A stretch of DNA of 64,000 bases from G965207345 sp965207345 (GTDB lineage Bacteria; Pseudomonadota; Gammaproteobacteria; PS1; Pseudothioglobaceae): contig OZ242280.1 in NCBI GenBank assembly GCA_965207345.1, positions 124,001 to 188,000 on the forward strand, in the 5' to 3' direction. Position 1 is the first letter of the stretch; the number at the start of each line of letters is the position of its first letter. The position numbers were made by a program, and so were the translations under genes. Below, in pieces: positions 47,797 to 56,712 of this stretch. The notes beneath the pieces are model-generated. The model was given only the letters and a program-made list of their open reading frames with translations. It was not told the origin of the DNA and searched no databases.

Positions 47797-48063
47797 TCAT
47801 ATCCTTAAATTACTTTTAAAATCAATTAAGTTTTTTGGTAAATTAAAATGCTTAATAATAGCTTTTAATCTCTGTATATTTATTAAAGTATTCCAACCTT
47901 TTCTTACTGTTATGGGGTAGGATTTCTTTGATGGGTTGTTTTGACCTGTTGGGTGATATGCTATTTCCCAACGATGAGAAATAGTTTTATGCTTATAAAT
48001 AAAATAATTCTCATTATAACTTTTTAATATATCTTTAAATTTTTTTAACTTTATACTCTTCAA
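47797..48063 (-). CDS. HicA-like toxin (passenger gene)
   Basis: 88 residues. ISHRWEIAYHPTG with the central His recalls the GSH of HicA mRNA interferases, followed by a beta strand (YPITVRKG) and a final helix INIQRLKAIIKHFNLP like the end of HicA. HicA cleaves mRNA and tmRNA. The start overlaps the preceding HicB-like gene by 4 bases (ATGA). Divergent enough that the family is not certain. Confidence 0.5.
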   Translation of the reverse strand: MKSIKLKKFKDILKSYNENYFIYKHKTISHRWEIAYHPTGQNNPSKKSYPITVRKGWNTLINIQRLKAIIKHFNLPKNLIDFKSNLRI

Positions 48064-48413
48064 GAGACAGCCCTTTTAAATTCAAAATTACGTGAATTAT
48101 CACCTAAGGGTATCTTATCACCAGAAACAGTTAAATATTTCTTAATCTTTTTAGATTTAAGACTAATAAGTTCCTCCCAAATATTAAACCATTTTTTATC
48201 AGTTGGATGGTCTAATAGATAAGGTTCTTTACGACCAGTAGCAAATTCAATGTGTGCAGAAACCAACTCATTTAAATCACTCTCAGCCTCTTTTGCAGTA
48301 TCACCAAATCCCCATATATCCATTTCTAAAGCAACAGACTGGAAACCACCATCTTTGCAAGGTAATGTTAAACAACGAACAACCTTAGTTACACCAATTA
48401 TTTTATTAGACAT
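48060..48413 (-). CDS. HicB-like antitoxin (passenger gene)
   Basis: 117 residues. Residues ~20-55 (GGFQSVALEMDIWGFGDTAK followed by EAESDLNELVSAHIEFA) fit the partial RNase H fold of HicB: a strand, a turn with G-x-G-D-T, then a helix. No obvious DNA-binding helix-turn-helix at the C-terminus. Upstream of and coupled to the HicA-like gene, with order antitoxin then toxin. Confidence 0.5.
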   Translation of the reverse strand: MSNKIIGVTKVVRCLTLPCKDGGFQSVALEMDIWGFGDTAKEAESDLNELVSAHIEFATGRKEPYLLDHPTDKKWFNIWEELISLKSKKIKKYLTVSGDKIPLGDNSRNFEFKRAVS

Positions 48414-48483
48414 TTGTTACCTCCTATTGAGACTCTAATTATACATATAGAAATTTATTGTTAAAGGTAATTAATTTAATTAT

Positions 48484-49402
48484 TCATTTAATCAATTCCT
48501 TATAAGATAGTTTCTTACCAGTAAAGCCTTTAGCCAGTGATAACATTCTGTCTCTTGTATCAATGGCGCAATTACCTTCATTTAGTCTAAATACAAACTC
48601 GTTGATATAGCGTTTTAAGTGCTTGCGTGAGAAGTTATGATACACGCCATTATAACCACGCTTTAATACAGCCCATACGCTCTCTATGCCATTGGTGTGC
48701 GCCATACCGTTGACATATTCTTTAGCACTACCCCCCTTGCACTCTGTTGTAATCTACGCCTTTATAGCCTCTCAGTTCATCGGTGCATAGTAGAGTATCT
48801 CTCTGGACATTGTTAGATAATACGCCCTGAAGTGTTTTACTTGTGGTGTTGGGTATTACTTGTGCCTTTACCTTGCCTTGTCTCTGTCTCATACCAAATA
48901 CAATAGACTTGTTAGCACCGCCTTGAGAGTGTTTGATTTTCTTGTTTGTGTGTTTGTTTTGTTCTTTGCCACCGATATAAGTCTCATCTACTTCTACTAC
49001 CTTATGAAGTTTAAATGTGCCTTGAATGCAAGCCTCTCTAATCCTCTGCGACATAAACCAAGCACTTTTTTGTGTTATTCCAAGTTCTTTAGACAACTGC
49101 AGACTTGAGATACCCTTTCTAGCAGTTAGTATATAGTAGATAGCGACTACCCATTTTTTAGCAGCTATGTTTGAGGCGTGCATAATGGTATTAGTCTTAA
49201 TTGTGAATGCCTTACGGCAATCCTTGTGCCAGTAAGAGTATTTTTTTGACTTATAAGTAGTTATGTTTTTAGTCTTATTGCAGTGTGGACATACTGGCGT
49301 ATCACCCCACATAGTTTTCTCTAGCCAATTTACTGCTTTTGCCTCAGTAGAAAATTCCTCTAATAACTCTAATATACTAATTGTTTTTGCTTGCTTTTTC
49401 AT
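48484..49402 (-). pseudogene. IS1595-family transposase, frameshifted
   Basis: Two frames. The first (49402 to 48728) has an N-terminal zinc ribbon (CPHCNKTKN ... DCRKAF), a helix-turn-helix (SLQLSKELGITQKSAWFMSQRIRE) and the first two catalytic acids (VVEVDETYIGGKE and LLCTDELRGYKG). It stops soon after a run of six G. Skipping one G continues SAKEYVNGMAHTNGIESVWA with the catalytic H-x-N-x-I-E and LKRGYNGVYHNFSRKH to 48484. With five G the gene would be whole, about 305 residues. Either inactivated or rescued by slippage. Confidence 0.85.
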
Positions 49403-49486
49403 TTTTAAATACCTTTTATTTATCTAATTATTTGTAGATTATTATACCATAAAAAGCATATTAAAAGTTAACTAAATATGACTTAT

Positions 49487-49512
49487 TTTGCAGATTAAAG
49501 TATATAATTCCC
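49487..49512 (-). repeat. Right terminal inverted repeat
   Basis: 26 bases; on the minus strand starts GGGAATTATATAC and mirrors the left end with one mismatch. Confidence 0.92.
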
Positions 49513-49520
49513 TAATATTT
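49513..49520 (+). repeat. Target site duplication, right
   Basis: TAATATTT, directly outside the right terminal repeat. The rest of 49521-49791 is A/T-rich with no gene seen. Confidence 0.9.
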
Positions 49521-49791
49521 TATTATTAAGTTTAATTATACAGCCTAAATTAGATAGAAATACAAACAAAATATCCTCTTCTACATTTAGTATCTTAGGC
49601 TGTTAAGAGAAGTTTAATTACTTACTGCACAAAAGAGAAGAGTTATTTAAATTAGATTAAATATCATATTTTTCTCTGTTGTTACTGCTCTTTTTTTTCA
49701 AAAAAGAGTCAGTATAAAAAAATAAGCTAGCAAGTAATATTGGTTGAGCTCGCAACTGCTTTAGTTTTGATTATTGTATGTTCTTAACAAT

Positions 49792-50274
49792 CTAACCATG
49801 AGCAAAATCTTCAAGATATTTCCCGGACAGACGGTAACCTACCCATTCTTTTTGTGGTTTTGCACCAATTGATTGATAAAACTTTATTGCTGGCTTATTC
49901 CAGTCAAGAACACTCCACTCAAAACGGCCACAGTTTTTGGCAAGTGCAATTTTTGCTAAATATCTTAGAATACTCTTACCAGCACCACTACGCCGATATT
50001 TTGTGGAAATATATAAATCTTCAAGATATAGTCCATGTTTTCCTAACCAAGTTGAGTAATTAAAAAAATATACAGCAAAACCAATTGATTCATATTCATT
50101 AGTGCATATGATGGCATTTGTTGTTGAACCTTTGCAAAATAAAGAATTTTTAATATCATCTTCTGTGGCAATTACTTCATCTTTTGCTCTTTCATAAAGG
50201 GCAAGTTCTGTCACAAACTTGAAAATCAAAGCAGCATCTTTAACGGTTGCTTGACGAATTTTTACAACAGACAT
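49792..50274 (-). CDS. GNAT N-acetyltransferase (SSAT-like)
   Basis: 160 residues. IRQATVKDAALIFKFVTELA at the start, YLEDLYISTKYRRSGAGKSI with the acetyl-CoA loop (R-R-x-G-x-G-K), then WSVLDWNKPAIKFYQSIGAKP. This resembles the spermidine/thialysine N-acetyltransferase branch. Substrate unknown, likely a polyamine or amino acid amine. Confidence 0.85.
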   Translation of the reverse strand: MSVVKIRQATVKDAALIFKFVTELALYERAKDEVIATEDDIKNSLFCKGSTTNAIICTNEYESIGFAVYFFNYSTWLGKHGLYLEDLYISTKYRRSGAGKSILRYLAKIALAKNCGRFEWSVLDWNKPAIKFYQSIGAKPQKEWVGYRLSGKYLEDFAHG

Positions 50275-50341
50275 TTATTGCTCCAAATTATGATGATGTA
50301 ATAAAATAAAAAATAGAATCGTCATAGTATCTACTCAATAC

Positions 50342-52045
50342 TCAATAACTAACAGCTATGCCACCACCCCTAGGATCTTTGATGCCATACATTAAGCCAT
50401 CCTGAAACAAAATAGAGTTAGCATCGCCAATACCTCTGGAATATCGCTTCTGGAGAGATGTTTGATGCCCCATCTCATGTAATAGGCTAAGAGTGTCTGG
50501 TGATAGGGCGTAGCGCTCATAGAGGATGACATCGGGTTTCCATTGATGGTGAACCCTTGGTAAACTCACCGCATCCTCAATATTCATCTTATGATCAATC
50601 ACATTAAGAATAACTTGTAACGTGGTTGTGATAATCGTTGAGCCACCTGGGGAGCCAGTAATCAATACTGGCTGATTGTTTTGAGTGACGAGGGTGGGCG
50701 ACATGGAGCTCAACATGCGTTTACCTGGTGCCACTGCATTAGCTTCCCTACCTATAAGACCAAATTGATTTGGCGCATTCAACTTGATCGCAAAATCATC
50801 CATCTCGTTGTTCAATAGAATCCCAGTGCCAGGCACGACAATTTTATTCCCATAGCTACTGTTGAGAGTGGTGGTAAATGCAACCATCATGCCCTGGGCA
50901 TCCATAACAGAAAAATGTGTGGTGTCCTCACCTTCTAGATACCACTCACCAGCACCTATGAGGTTACTATCTGAAGCCTGCTCGGAATTAAAATCTGCAA
51001 ATCGTTGTTGGGCATAGTTCTTATCAATCAACATTGCCGCTGGTATTTCATAAAAATCTGGGTCACCTAAATATTCTGCCCGGTCAGCGTAGGCACGCCT
51101 TGCTGCCTCCACCATCAGATGCACTGCCGCCGCACTGCCCCAGCCCAGAGATCCTAGATCATAGGGCTCAAGCATATTCAACATCTGTTGTATCAGTAGA
51201 CCTCCAGATGAAGGCGGTGTCATCCCCCATACCTCATAACCCTTATAAGTACCGCGCACTGGCTCTCGCCATTGGGAGCGGTAATTGGCGAGATCTTTAT
51301 AAGAGATAATGCCTGCGCCCCTTTGCATTTCGGCGATGATTTTGCGTGCTGTCTTACCTCGGTAAAAGCCGTCTCTCCCCTCTTTTGAGATCCGCTTGAA
51401 GGTAGCAGCCAGGTCCTTTTGCATCCAGATATCACCTGCCTCATAGGCTTTTCCATCACGACTAAACTTTTTCATAGAAGCGGGATAGATACGCATGTGT
51501 TTCAGTTGTCGTTTGAATTGTTGTGCTAGATCATAGGTCAGGGGAAAGCCCTTACTCGCCAGCCTGATGGCAGGTGCCATGACTTCCTGTCGCGACAAGT
51601 TTCCATAGGCTTCTAGCAGTGTGAGTAGTCCATCCACACTGCCTGGAACCCCAGTAGCAAGATGAGAGCGAGTAGATAAGCCTCTGATAATATTGCCATT
51701 TTCATCCAAAAACATGTCGCGATGAGAGTCCCTTGGAGCCACCTCACGATGATCCAGGGTTACTACCCCGCCACTTGCAAGGCGCACCACGGCAAAGCCA
51801 CCACCACCGATATTACCCGCTGATGGATAGGTCACTGCTAGAGCAAAGGCGGTAGCAACAGCAGCATCCACAGCATTGCCACCCTGTTGCATCACCTCAA
51901 TACCAACTTGAGACGCCAGGGTGGATCTGGATACCACCATACCGTTCTTGCCATAGACGGCTTCTGGGCTTGCTGCCTTAGCCTTTAGCAGTGGCAGAGC
52001 ATAAACCAAACTCAAACTTAAGAACGTGACGAGGAAAGTGTGCAT
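50342..52045 (-). CDS. ggt: Gamma-glutamyltransferase
   Basis: 567 residues with a signal peptide (about 1-25). Proenzyme that cuts itself before Thr375 in DTTHFSVMDAQG; GGN and GGGGFAVV in the large subunit and SPGGSTIITTT in the small one are family motifs. Acts in the periplasm on glutathione. The gene looks clearly richer in G+C than its surroundings, and a glutathione S-transferase relic lies just upstream, so recent acquisition is plausible. Confidence 0.93.
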   Translation of the reverse strand: MHTFLVTFLSLSLVYALPLLKAKAASPEAVYGKNGMVVSRSTLASQVGIEVMQQGGNAVDAAVATAFALAVTYPSAGNIGGGGFAVVRLASGGVVTLDHREVAPRDSHRDMFLDENGNIIRGLSTRSHLATGVPGSVDGLLTLLEAYGNLSRQEVMAPAIRLASKGFPLTYDLAQQFKRQLKHMRIYPASMKKFSRDGKAYEAGDIWMQKDLAATFKRISKEGRDGFYRGKTARKIIAEMQRGAGIISYKDLANYRSQWREPVRGTYKGYEVWGMTPPSSGGLLIQQMLNMLEPYDLGSLGWGSAAAVHLMVEAARRAYADRAEYLGDPDFYEIPAAMLIDKNYAQQRFADFNSEQASDSNLIGAGEWYLEGEDTTHFSVMDAQGMMVAFTTTLNSSYGNKIVVPGTGILLNNEMDDFAIKLNAPNQFGLIGREANAVAPGKRMLSSMSPTLVTQNNQPVLITGSPGGSTIITTTLQVILNVIDHKMNIEDAVSLPRVHHQWKPDVILYERYALSPDTLSLLHEMGHQTSLQKRYSRGIGDANSILFQDGLMYGIKDPRGGGIAVSY

Positions 52046-52289
52046 GTCATATTAAACCTGATTGGTAGTTAAAATCTCTTTAGTCAATCTCTATCCACCT
52101 CTGCCATTGTATTTACCCCTTTGTTTGTTAAAGCATTTTTAAGTTAAATATAAATTATTTAAACCTATAATTGTAATTAATACGTACAACAACATAGCAA
52201 AACCTTGGCATCCTGACAATATCAAAATTTTAATAGTATAGCACTAGCTATTCTATCATAGTACTTACTAGTTCATCAAAGGTGTATAA

Positions 52290-52472
52290 AATAGCTATGT
52301 AGGACCAGATTTTACGATTGCAGATATTTATGCTCATCAAATAATCACTTGGGCACACTCCTATGAAATTGATATTCCAGGTGATATTTTGTTATACATT
52401 GAGAAACTTGAAAAAAGGGCTTCTTTTCCACTAGAAATTAATGGTGAGCATCAAAACAAGACCAGTAAATAG
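52290..52472 (+). pseudogene. Glutathione S-transferase C-terminal relic
   Basis: Frame reads GPDFTIADIYAHQIITWAHS, then YEIDIPGDILLYIEKLEKR, ending KTSK. G-P-D-F-T-I-A-D-I is the N-capping box of the GST C-terminal domain. A stop precedes it at 52287-52289 and no start is present; the thioredoxin-like half is gone. The remainder of 52046-52599 holds nothing else recognised. Confidence 0.65.
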
Positions 52473-52599
52473 ATGAGAGTATGTATCTCTAATCATCTAA
52501 AATTAGAAAAAATATAACAAAACGCTTCAAGTTAACTTGAGCTTGGCGTTATACATCAATTAAATAGAAATTACACAACACACAAGGGAATTAAAATTT

Positions 52600-54150
52600 A
52601 TGGCAAAAAAGAAAGTAAACAATAATAATGAACCTTTAGAGAAACAACTTTGGAAATCAGCTGACAAATTGAGAAAAAATATAGATGCAGCAGAATACAA
52701 ACACGTAGTTCTAGGACTGATTTTTCTAAAATATATCTCTGATGCCTTCACAGAATTATACGAAAAATTAAAAAAAGGAGAAGGAAAATACGCTGGTGCT
52801 GACCCTGAAGACAAGGACGAATACAAAGCTGAAAATGTATTCTTTGTCCCAGCTGATGCTCGATGGAATTTTCTTTTATCAGAAGCTAAGCAACCAACTA
52901 TTGGAAAAACAGTTGATGAAGCAATGGACGCCATTGAAAAGGAAAATCCTTCCTTGAAAGGTGTTTTGCCAAAGGTTTACGCTCGACCAAACCTTGATCT
53001 TACAAGTTTGGGCGAACTAATTGATATGATTGGAAACATTGACTTAGGTGATGCAAAATCTAGAAATGCCGATATTCTTGGGCACGTTTTTGAATATTTC
53101 TTAGGTGAATTTGCACTTGCCGAAGGCAAAAAAGGCGGACAATTTTACACACCAAGAGGTGTTGTAGAATTATTAGTTGAAATGTTAGAACCTTACAAAG
53201 GACGAGTTTTTGACCCCTGCTGTGGTTCGGGTGGAATGTTCGTGCAATCAGAAAAGTTTGTCAAAGAACACAGTGGAAAAATAAACGATATTTCTATTTA
53301 CGGACAAGAAAGCAACCAAACAACCTGGAGATTGGTAAAAATGAACCTTGCTATTCGTGGTATTGACAGTTCGCAAGTAGAATGGAACAACGAAGGCTCA
53401 TTTTTAAATAATGCCCACAAAGATTTAAAATGTGATTACGTAATAGCCAATCCTCCTTTTAATGTAAGCGATTGGAGTGGCGATTTACTCCGTAAAGATG
53501 GGCGTTGGCAATACGGAACACCGCCAGCAGGAAATGCTAATTTTGCATGGGTGCAGCATTTTCTCTATCACTTGTCACCCAAAGGCGTTGCTGGTTTTGT
53601 GTTATCCAAAGGCTCGCTTACCTCAAAAGCCTCTAATGAAGACGTAATTCGTAAAAACTTGGTTGACGCGGGGCTTATTGATTGTATTGTGAATTTACCG
53701 GCAAAACTTTTTCTCAACACGCAAATTCCCGCTTGTTTATGGTTTGCTTCCAATAAAAGACATGGTTTTAATGGTGATAGAAATAGAATAGATGAAATAC
53801 TTTTTATTGACGCTAAAGATTTAGGGCATTTAATTAACAGGCGCACAAAGGAATTTTCTAAGGAAGATATACAGAAAGTCGCCAGCACATATCATAAGTG
53901 GCGAAAAAAAGAGGGGGACTATAAAAACATCCCCGGCTTTTGTCATTCAACCTCAATTGAAAAAATTAAAGAGTTGGATTATATTTTAAGCCCAGGACGC
54001 TACGTTGGACTAGCAGAAGTAGAAGATGATTTTGATTTTGAGGAACGATTCACAACATTGAAAGCAGAATTTGAAGGACAGTTGAAAGAAGAGGCAAAAT
54101 TGAACAAACGAATTTTAAAAAATTTGGCAAACATTAAACTGGAGAAATAA
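52600..54150 (+). CDS. hsdM: Type I restriction-modification methylase HsdM
   Basis: 516 residues. N-terminal helical HsdM_N (LEKQLWKSADKLRKNIDAAE and VLGLIFLKYISDAF), then FYTPRGVVELLVEMLEP, the SAM motif DPCCGSGGMFVQ and catalytic NPPFNVSDW, the adenine-N6 NPPF. Modifies the host copy of the target and joins HsdS and HsdR. AAGGGA upstream of ATG. First gene of the operon. Confidence 0.96.
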   Translation: MAKKKVNNNNEPLEKQLWKSADKLRKNIDAAEYKHVVLGLIFLKYISDAFTELYEKLKKGEGKYAGADPEDKDEYKAENVFFVPADARWNFLLSEAKQPTIGKTVDEAMDAIEKENPSLKGVLPKVYARPNLDLTSLGELIDMIGNIDLGDAKSRNADILGHVFEYFLGEFALAEGKKGGQFYTPRGVVELLVEMLEPYKGRVFDPCCGSGGMFVQSEKFVKEHSGKINDISIYGQESNQTTWRLVKMNLAIRGIDSSQVEWNNEGSFLNNAHKDLKCDYVIANPPFNVSDWSGDLLRKDGRWQYGTPPAGNANFAWVQHFLYHLSPKGVAGFVLSKGSLTSKASNEDVIRKNLVDAGLIDCIVNLPAKLFLNTQIPACLWFASNKRHGFNGDRNRIDEILFIDAKDLGHLINRRTKEFSKEDIQKVASTYHKWRKKEGDYKNIPGFCHSTSIEKIKELDYILSPGRYVGLAEVEDDFDFEERFTTLKAEFEGQLKEEAKLNKRILKNLANIKLEK

Positions 54151-54152
54151 AA

Positions 54153-54575
54153 ATGAGCGAAGTTGATTATGAAAAATTAGGAAAATCTCTTGAGAATCTA
54201 ATAGAACAGCATGACAACTATCTAACAATAGATAAGCAAAACTTATCTTCGGTCAATCAAAAAGCAATTAAAAATTCTGTTATCAAGTGTTTTGAAGTTT
54301 GCTATGACACTTTGTGGAAGCACTTGAAAAAATACACGCTGGAAAAATCTGGCTTGCCCAAAATACCGGGTTCACCATTGCCAATTTTTAGAATAGCGCA
54401 TGAAAGTGGGGTTATAGACCAAGAAATGCAAAATAGGTTGGTTGATTACAATAATATAAGAGGAGATACTGCCCATGATTACAGTATGGAAAAATCCGAA
54501 AAAACATTAAACCAAATAGATGGCTTCATTCAAGATGCGACCGAGCTTTATCAAGAAATGATAGAAGATGCATGA
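54153..54575 (+). CDS. HepT-like HEPN protein (HI0074 family)
   Basis: 140 residues, all-helical. Residues 103-110 read RGDTAHDY, exactly the R-x4-H-x-Y motif of HepT toxins, whose RNase site is the R...H pair and whose Tyr is AMPylated by the partner MntA. The family (nucleotidyltransferase substrate-binding, HI0074-like) includes forms long known next to minimal nucleotidyltransferases. Starts 2 bases after hsdM and overlaps the next ORF by ATGA. Expected toxin: an RNase neutralised by the nucleotidyltransferase now fused to HsdS. Confidence 0.82.
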   Translation: MSEVDYEKLGKSLENLIEQHDNYLTIDKQNLSSVNQKAIKNSVIKCFEVCYDTLWKHLKKYTLEKSGLPKIPGSPLPIFRIAHESGVIDQEMQNRLVDYNNIRGDTAHDYSMEKSEKTLNQIDGFIQDATELYQEMIEDA

Positions 54576-56041
54576 GTAAAGAACAACTCATAGATTTGGA
54601 TAAAAAACAACTTGCACTACTTGATGAAATAATCAAGCGGCACATTCCCTACAAAGCAGTTTGGGCTTATGGGTCTCGCGTAACATGGAAAGCCAACGAA
54701 AGATCCGATTTAGATTTGGCGGTTTTTGAATGCACCTCAATGGAAATTTCAAATCTTAAAGAAGATCTTGAAGAAAGCCATTTGTTGATTTCGGTTGATG
54801 TGATGGACTGGGAAAAAATCCCTCAAAATTTCAAAGACAACATTAAAAATAAATATGTGGTTCTGCAAGAAAAATCATTGTTTCCTGGGGGTTGGCGGGA
54901 AATGAGGTTGGGGGATGTTATGTCTGAAATTAAATCTGGTGGGACACCGCTAACAAAACACAAAGAATACTATGGCGGAAGCATTCCATGGTTAACCACG
55001 AAAGAAATAAATTTTAATCGTATTTTTGATACTAAAATGAAAATCACAGAAGAGGGGCTTCAAAATTCATCGGCTAAATGGGTTAATGATAATTCTGTCA
55101 TCATAGCAATGTATGGTGCAACAGCAGGGAAAATCGCTATTGCCAAAATACCACTTACTACGAATCAAGCATGTTGCAATCTAACGATAAATAAAAATCA
55201 TACTGATTATCTTTATATTTATTACAATCTTTTTAATAGATACCGTGAATTGATAAATTTATGTAGTGGTGTTGCACAACAAAACTTGAGTATTGGACTT
55301 ATTGCTGATTTAAAAACTCTACTTCCTCCTCTCCCTGAACAAAAAGCCATTGCCGAAGTGTTGTCATCCCTTGACGACAAAATAGATCTGCTCCACCGCC
55401 AGAACAAAACACTTGAAGACACAGCACAAACATTGTTCCGACAATGGTTTATAGAAGAAGCGGATGAGGAATGGGAAGAAAAACCGTTGGATGAGGTAGC
55501 GGAATACTTAAATGGTTTGGCGTGTCAAAAATATCCACCAGAAAACAAAATTGACAAACTACCTGTATTGAAAATTAAAGAATTACGGAATGACTTTTCT
55601 GAAAACTCGGATTATTCAACATCAAAAGTAGATGAAAAATATATTGTGAATCTTGGAGATGTAATTTTTTCTTGGTCTGGTAGTTTAATGCTTAAAATTT
55701 GGGATGGACAAAAATGTATTTTGAATCAACATTTATTTAAAGTTGCATCGGAAAAGTATCCAAAATGGTTTTATTATTTTTGGACAAAGCATTATTTAGA
55801 AAAATTTATTGGAATTGCCAACAGCAAAGCAACAACAATGGGACACATAAAAAGAGATGACCTGTCAAACTCAATGGTGTTGGTTCCCTCCAATAAAAAA
55901 ATATCGGAAATGGATGGCGCACTTTCGCCTCTTTTGGAAAAAATGATAATTAATTTTAAAGAAATTGATACAGTTGAGAAACTGCGATATACTTTGTTGC
56001 CCAATCTTATGAGCGGTAAAACAAGAGTTGTAATTAAGTAA
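54572..56041 (+). CDS. hsdS: MntA-like nucleotidyltransferase fused to HsdS
   Basis: 489 residues in one open frame. Residues ~1-105 are a minimal nucleotidyltransferase: VWAYGSRVTWKANERSDLDL (G-S-x9-11-D-x-D) and a third acid in SVDVMDW. From about residue 110 (WREMRLGDVMSEIKSGGTP) a type I specificity subunit follows: first recognition domain, the conserved linker LPPLPEQKAIAEVLSSLDDK, a coiled segment TLFRQWF, second recognition domain and the tail TLLPNLMSG. The normal MntA end would be near VVLQEK. An internal ATG at 54903 with GGCGGG upstream might also give free HsdS. The fusion couples a toxin-antitoxin pair to DNA recognition. Confidence 0.85.
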   Translation: MSKEQLIDLDKKQLALLDEIIKRHIPYKAVWAYGSRVTWKANERSDLDLAVFECTSMEISNLKEDLEESHLLISVDVMDWEKIPQNFKDNIKNKYVVLQEKSLFPGGWREMRLGDVMSEIKSGGTPLTKHKEYYGGSIPWLTTKEINFNRIFDTKMKITEEGLQNSSAKWVNDNSVIIAMYGATAGKIAIAKIPLTTNQACCNLTINKNHTDYLYIYYNLFNRYRELINLCSGVAQQNLSIGLIADLKTLLPPLPEQKAIAEVLSSLDDKIDLLHRQNKTLEDTAQTLFRQWFIEEADEEWEEKPLDEVAEYLNGLACQKYPPENKIDKLPVLKIKELRNDFSENSDYSTSKVDEKYIVNLGDVIFSWSGSLMLKIWDGQKCILNQHLFKVASEKYPKWFYYFWTKHYLEKFIGIANSKATTMGHIKRDDLSNSMVLVPSNKKISEMDGALSPLLEKMIINFKEIDTVEKLRYTLLPNLMSGKTRVVIK

Positions 56042-56048
56042 AAATATT

Positions 56049-56607
56049 ATGACAAAAATACAACGAAAAATCCGTTTTATTTTATTATTTATGGCACTGT
56101 TGGCAGGCGTAATGTGGTTGTTTGGATATTCCGTCTTTGAACCAGTTATAGTTATTATTTTGGTGGTTGCAGGTTTATTGAATGAGTGGTGGCCACGACC
56201 AGGAAAAAAGTATGCGCGAAAGCGTCTTAAAGGATGTATTTCTTTTGATTACAGCAATAATAATGGTAGATGTTCTATTGGCAGTGCTGCTCTTTTGTTT
56301 GAGACGGCATGGTCTAAAGCAAGTGATACTTCAATCCACATATACAATGACCCGCCATCTATAGATGGGTTGGCTGTCATAAAAAACAAACCAGATATTT
56401 CAGATATTAGGGGACGCTGGTGTTTTTGATTTTTCTTCTCGCGTAAGAACGGCGGAAGAGGGTGATTTAATTATTTTAAAAAATAAATATGCTAACTACG
56501 CTATATTAAAAGTGACAAGCATTAAAGATGGTTCCAGATCCGATGCCGTTGATGAAGTTACGTTCGAATATGTAATAAATCCAGATGGAAACAGTGATTT
56601 CAAATAA
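56049..56607 (+). pseudogene. Frameshifted two-span membrane protein
   Basis: The first frame (to 56429) has two hydrophobic segments near residues 9-45, then TSIHIYNDPPSIDGLAVIKN. Near 56407-56413 (a GGGG run) one base is out of register; the next frame continues GDAGVFDFSSRVRTAEEGDL to DEVTFEYVINPDG and stops at 56605-56607. Together about 185 residues. Family not recognised. The acid-rich end and the position between hsdS and the HsdS relic suggest an accessory gene of the island, now broken. Confidence 0.6.
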
Positions 56608-56692
56608 AAGAAAAATATTTTCTAGCCAATTCCAAATTAACATCCTTGAAAATAAACGCGACACTCTGCTACCAAAGTTGATGAGCGATTAG
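56603..56692 (+). pseudogene. HsdS C-terminal relic
   Basis: Frame reads KRKIFSSQFQINILENKRDT then LLPKLMSD and stop. R-D-T-L-L-P-K-L-M-S is the hallmark end of type I specificity subunits. The intact hsdS 600 bases upstream already has its own tail, so this is left from a second or older hsdS. Confidence 0.7.
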
Positions 56693-56712
56693 ATCAAGGC
56701 GAATATAAACAA

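Larger units (their letters stand above)
47586..49512 (-). mobile_element. IS1595-like element with HicBA-like passenger
   Basis: 1927 bases. Terminal inverted repeats 47586-47611 and 49487-49512 match at 25 of 26 positions, both starting GGGAA and ending ATCTGCAAA. Flanked by the exact 8-bp duplication TAATATTT, the size known for IS1595. Contents, all on the minus strand: broken transposase, HicB-like gene, HicA-like gene and a 51-codon frame. Passenger genes are known in the IS1595 family. The exact target duplication suggests a fairly recent insertion. Confidence 0.9.

Noticed and set aside
54572..56041. Reading the MNT-HsdS frame as two separate genes
   Set aside because: No stop between the parts; an internal start at 54903 is possible but the frame is continuous, so it is called a fusion.
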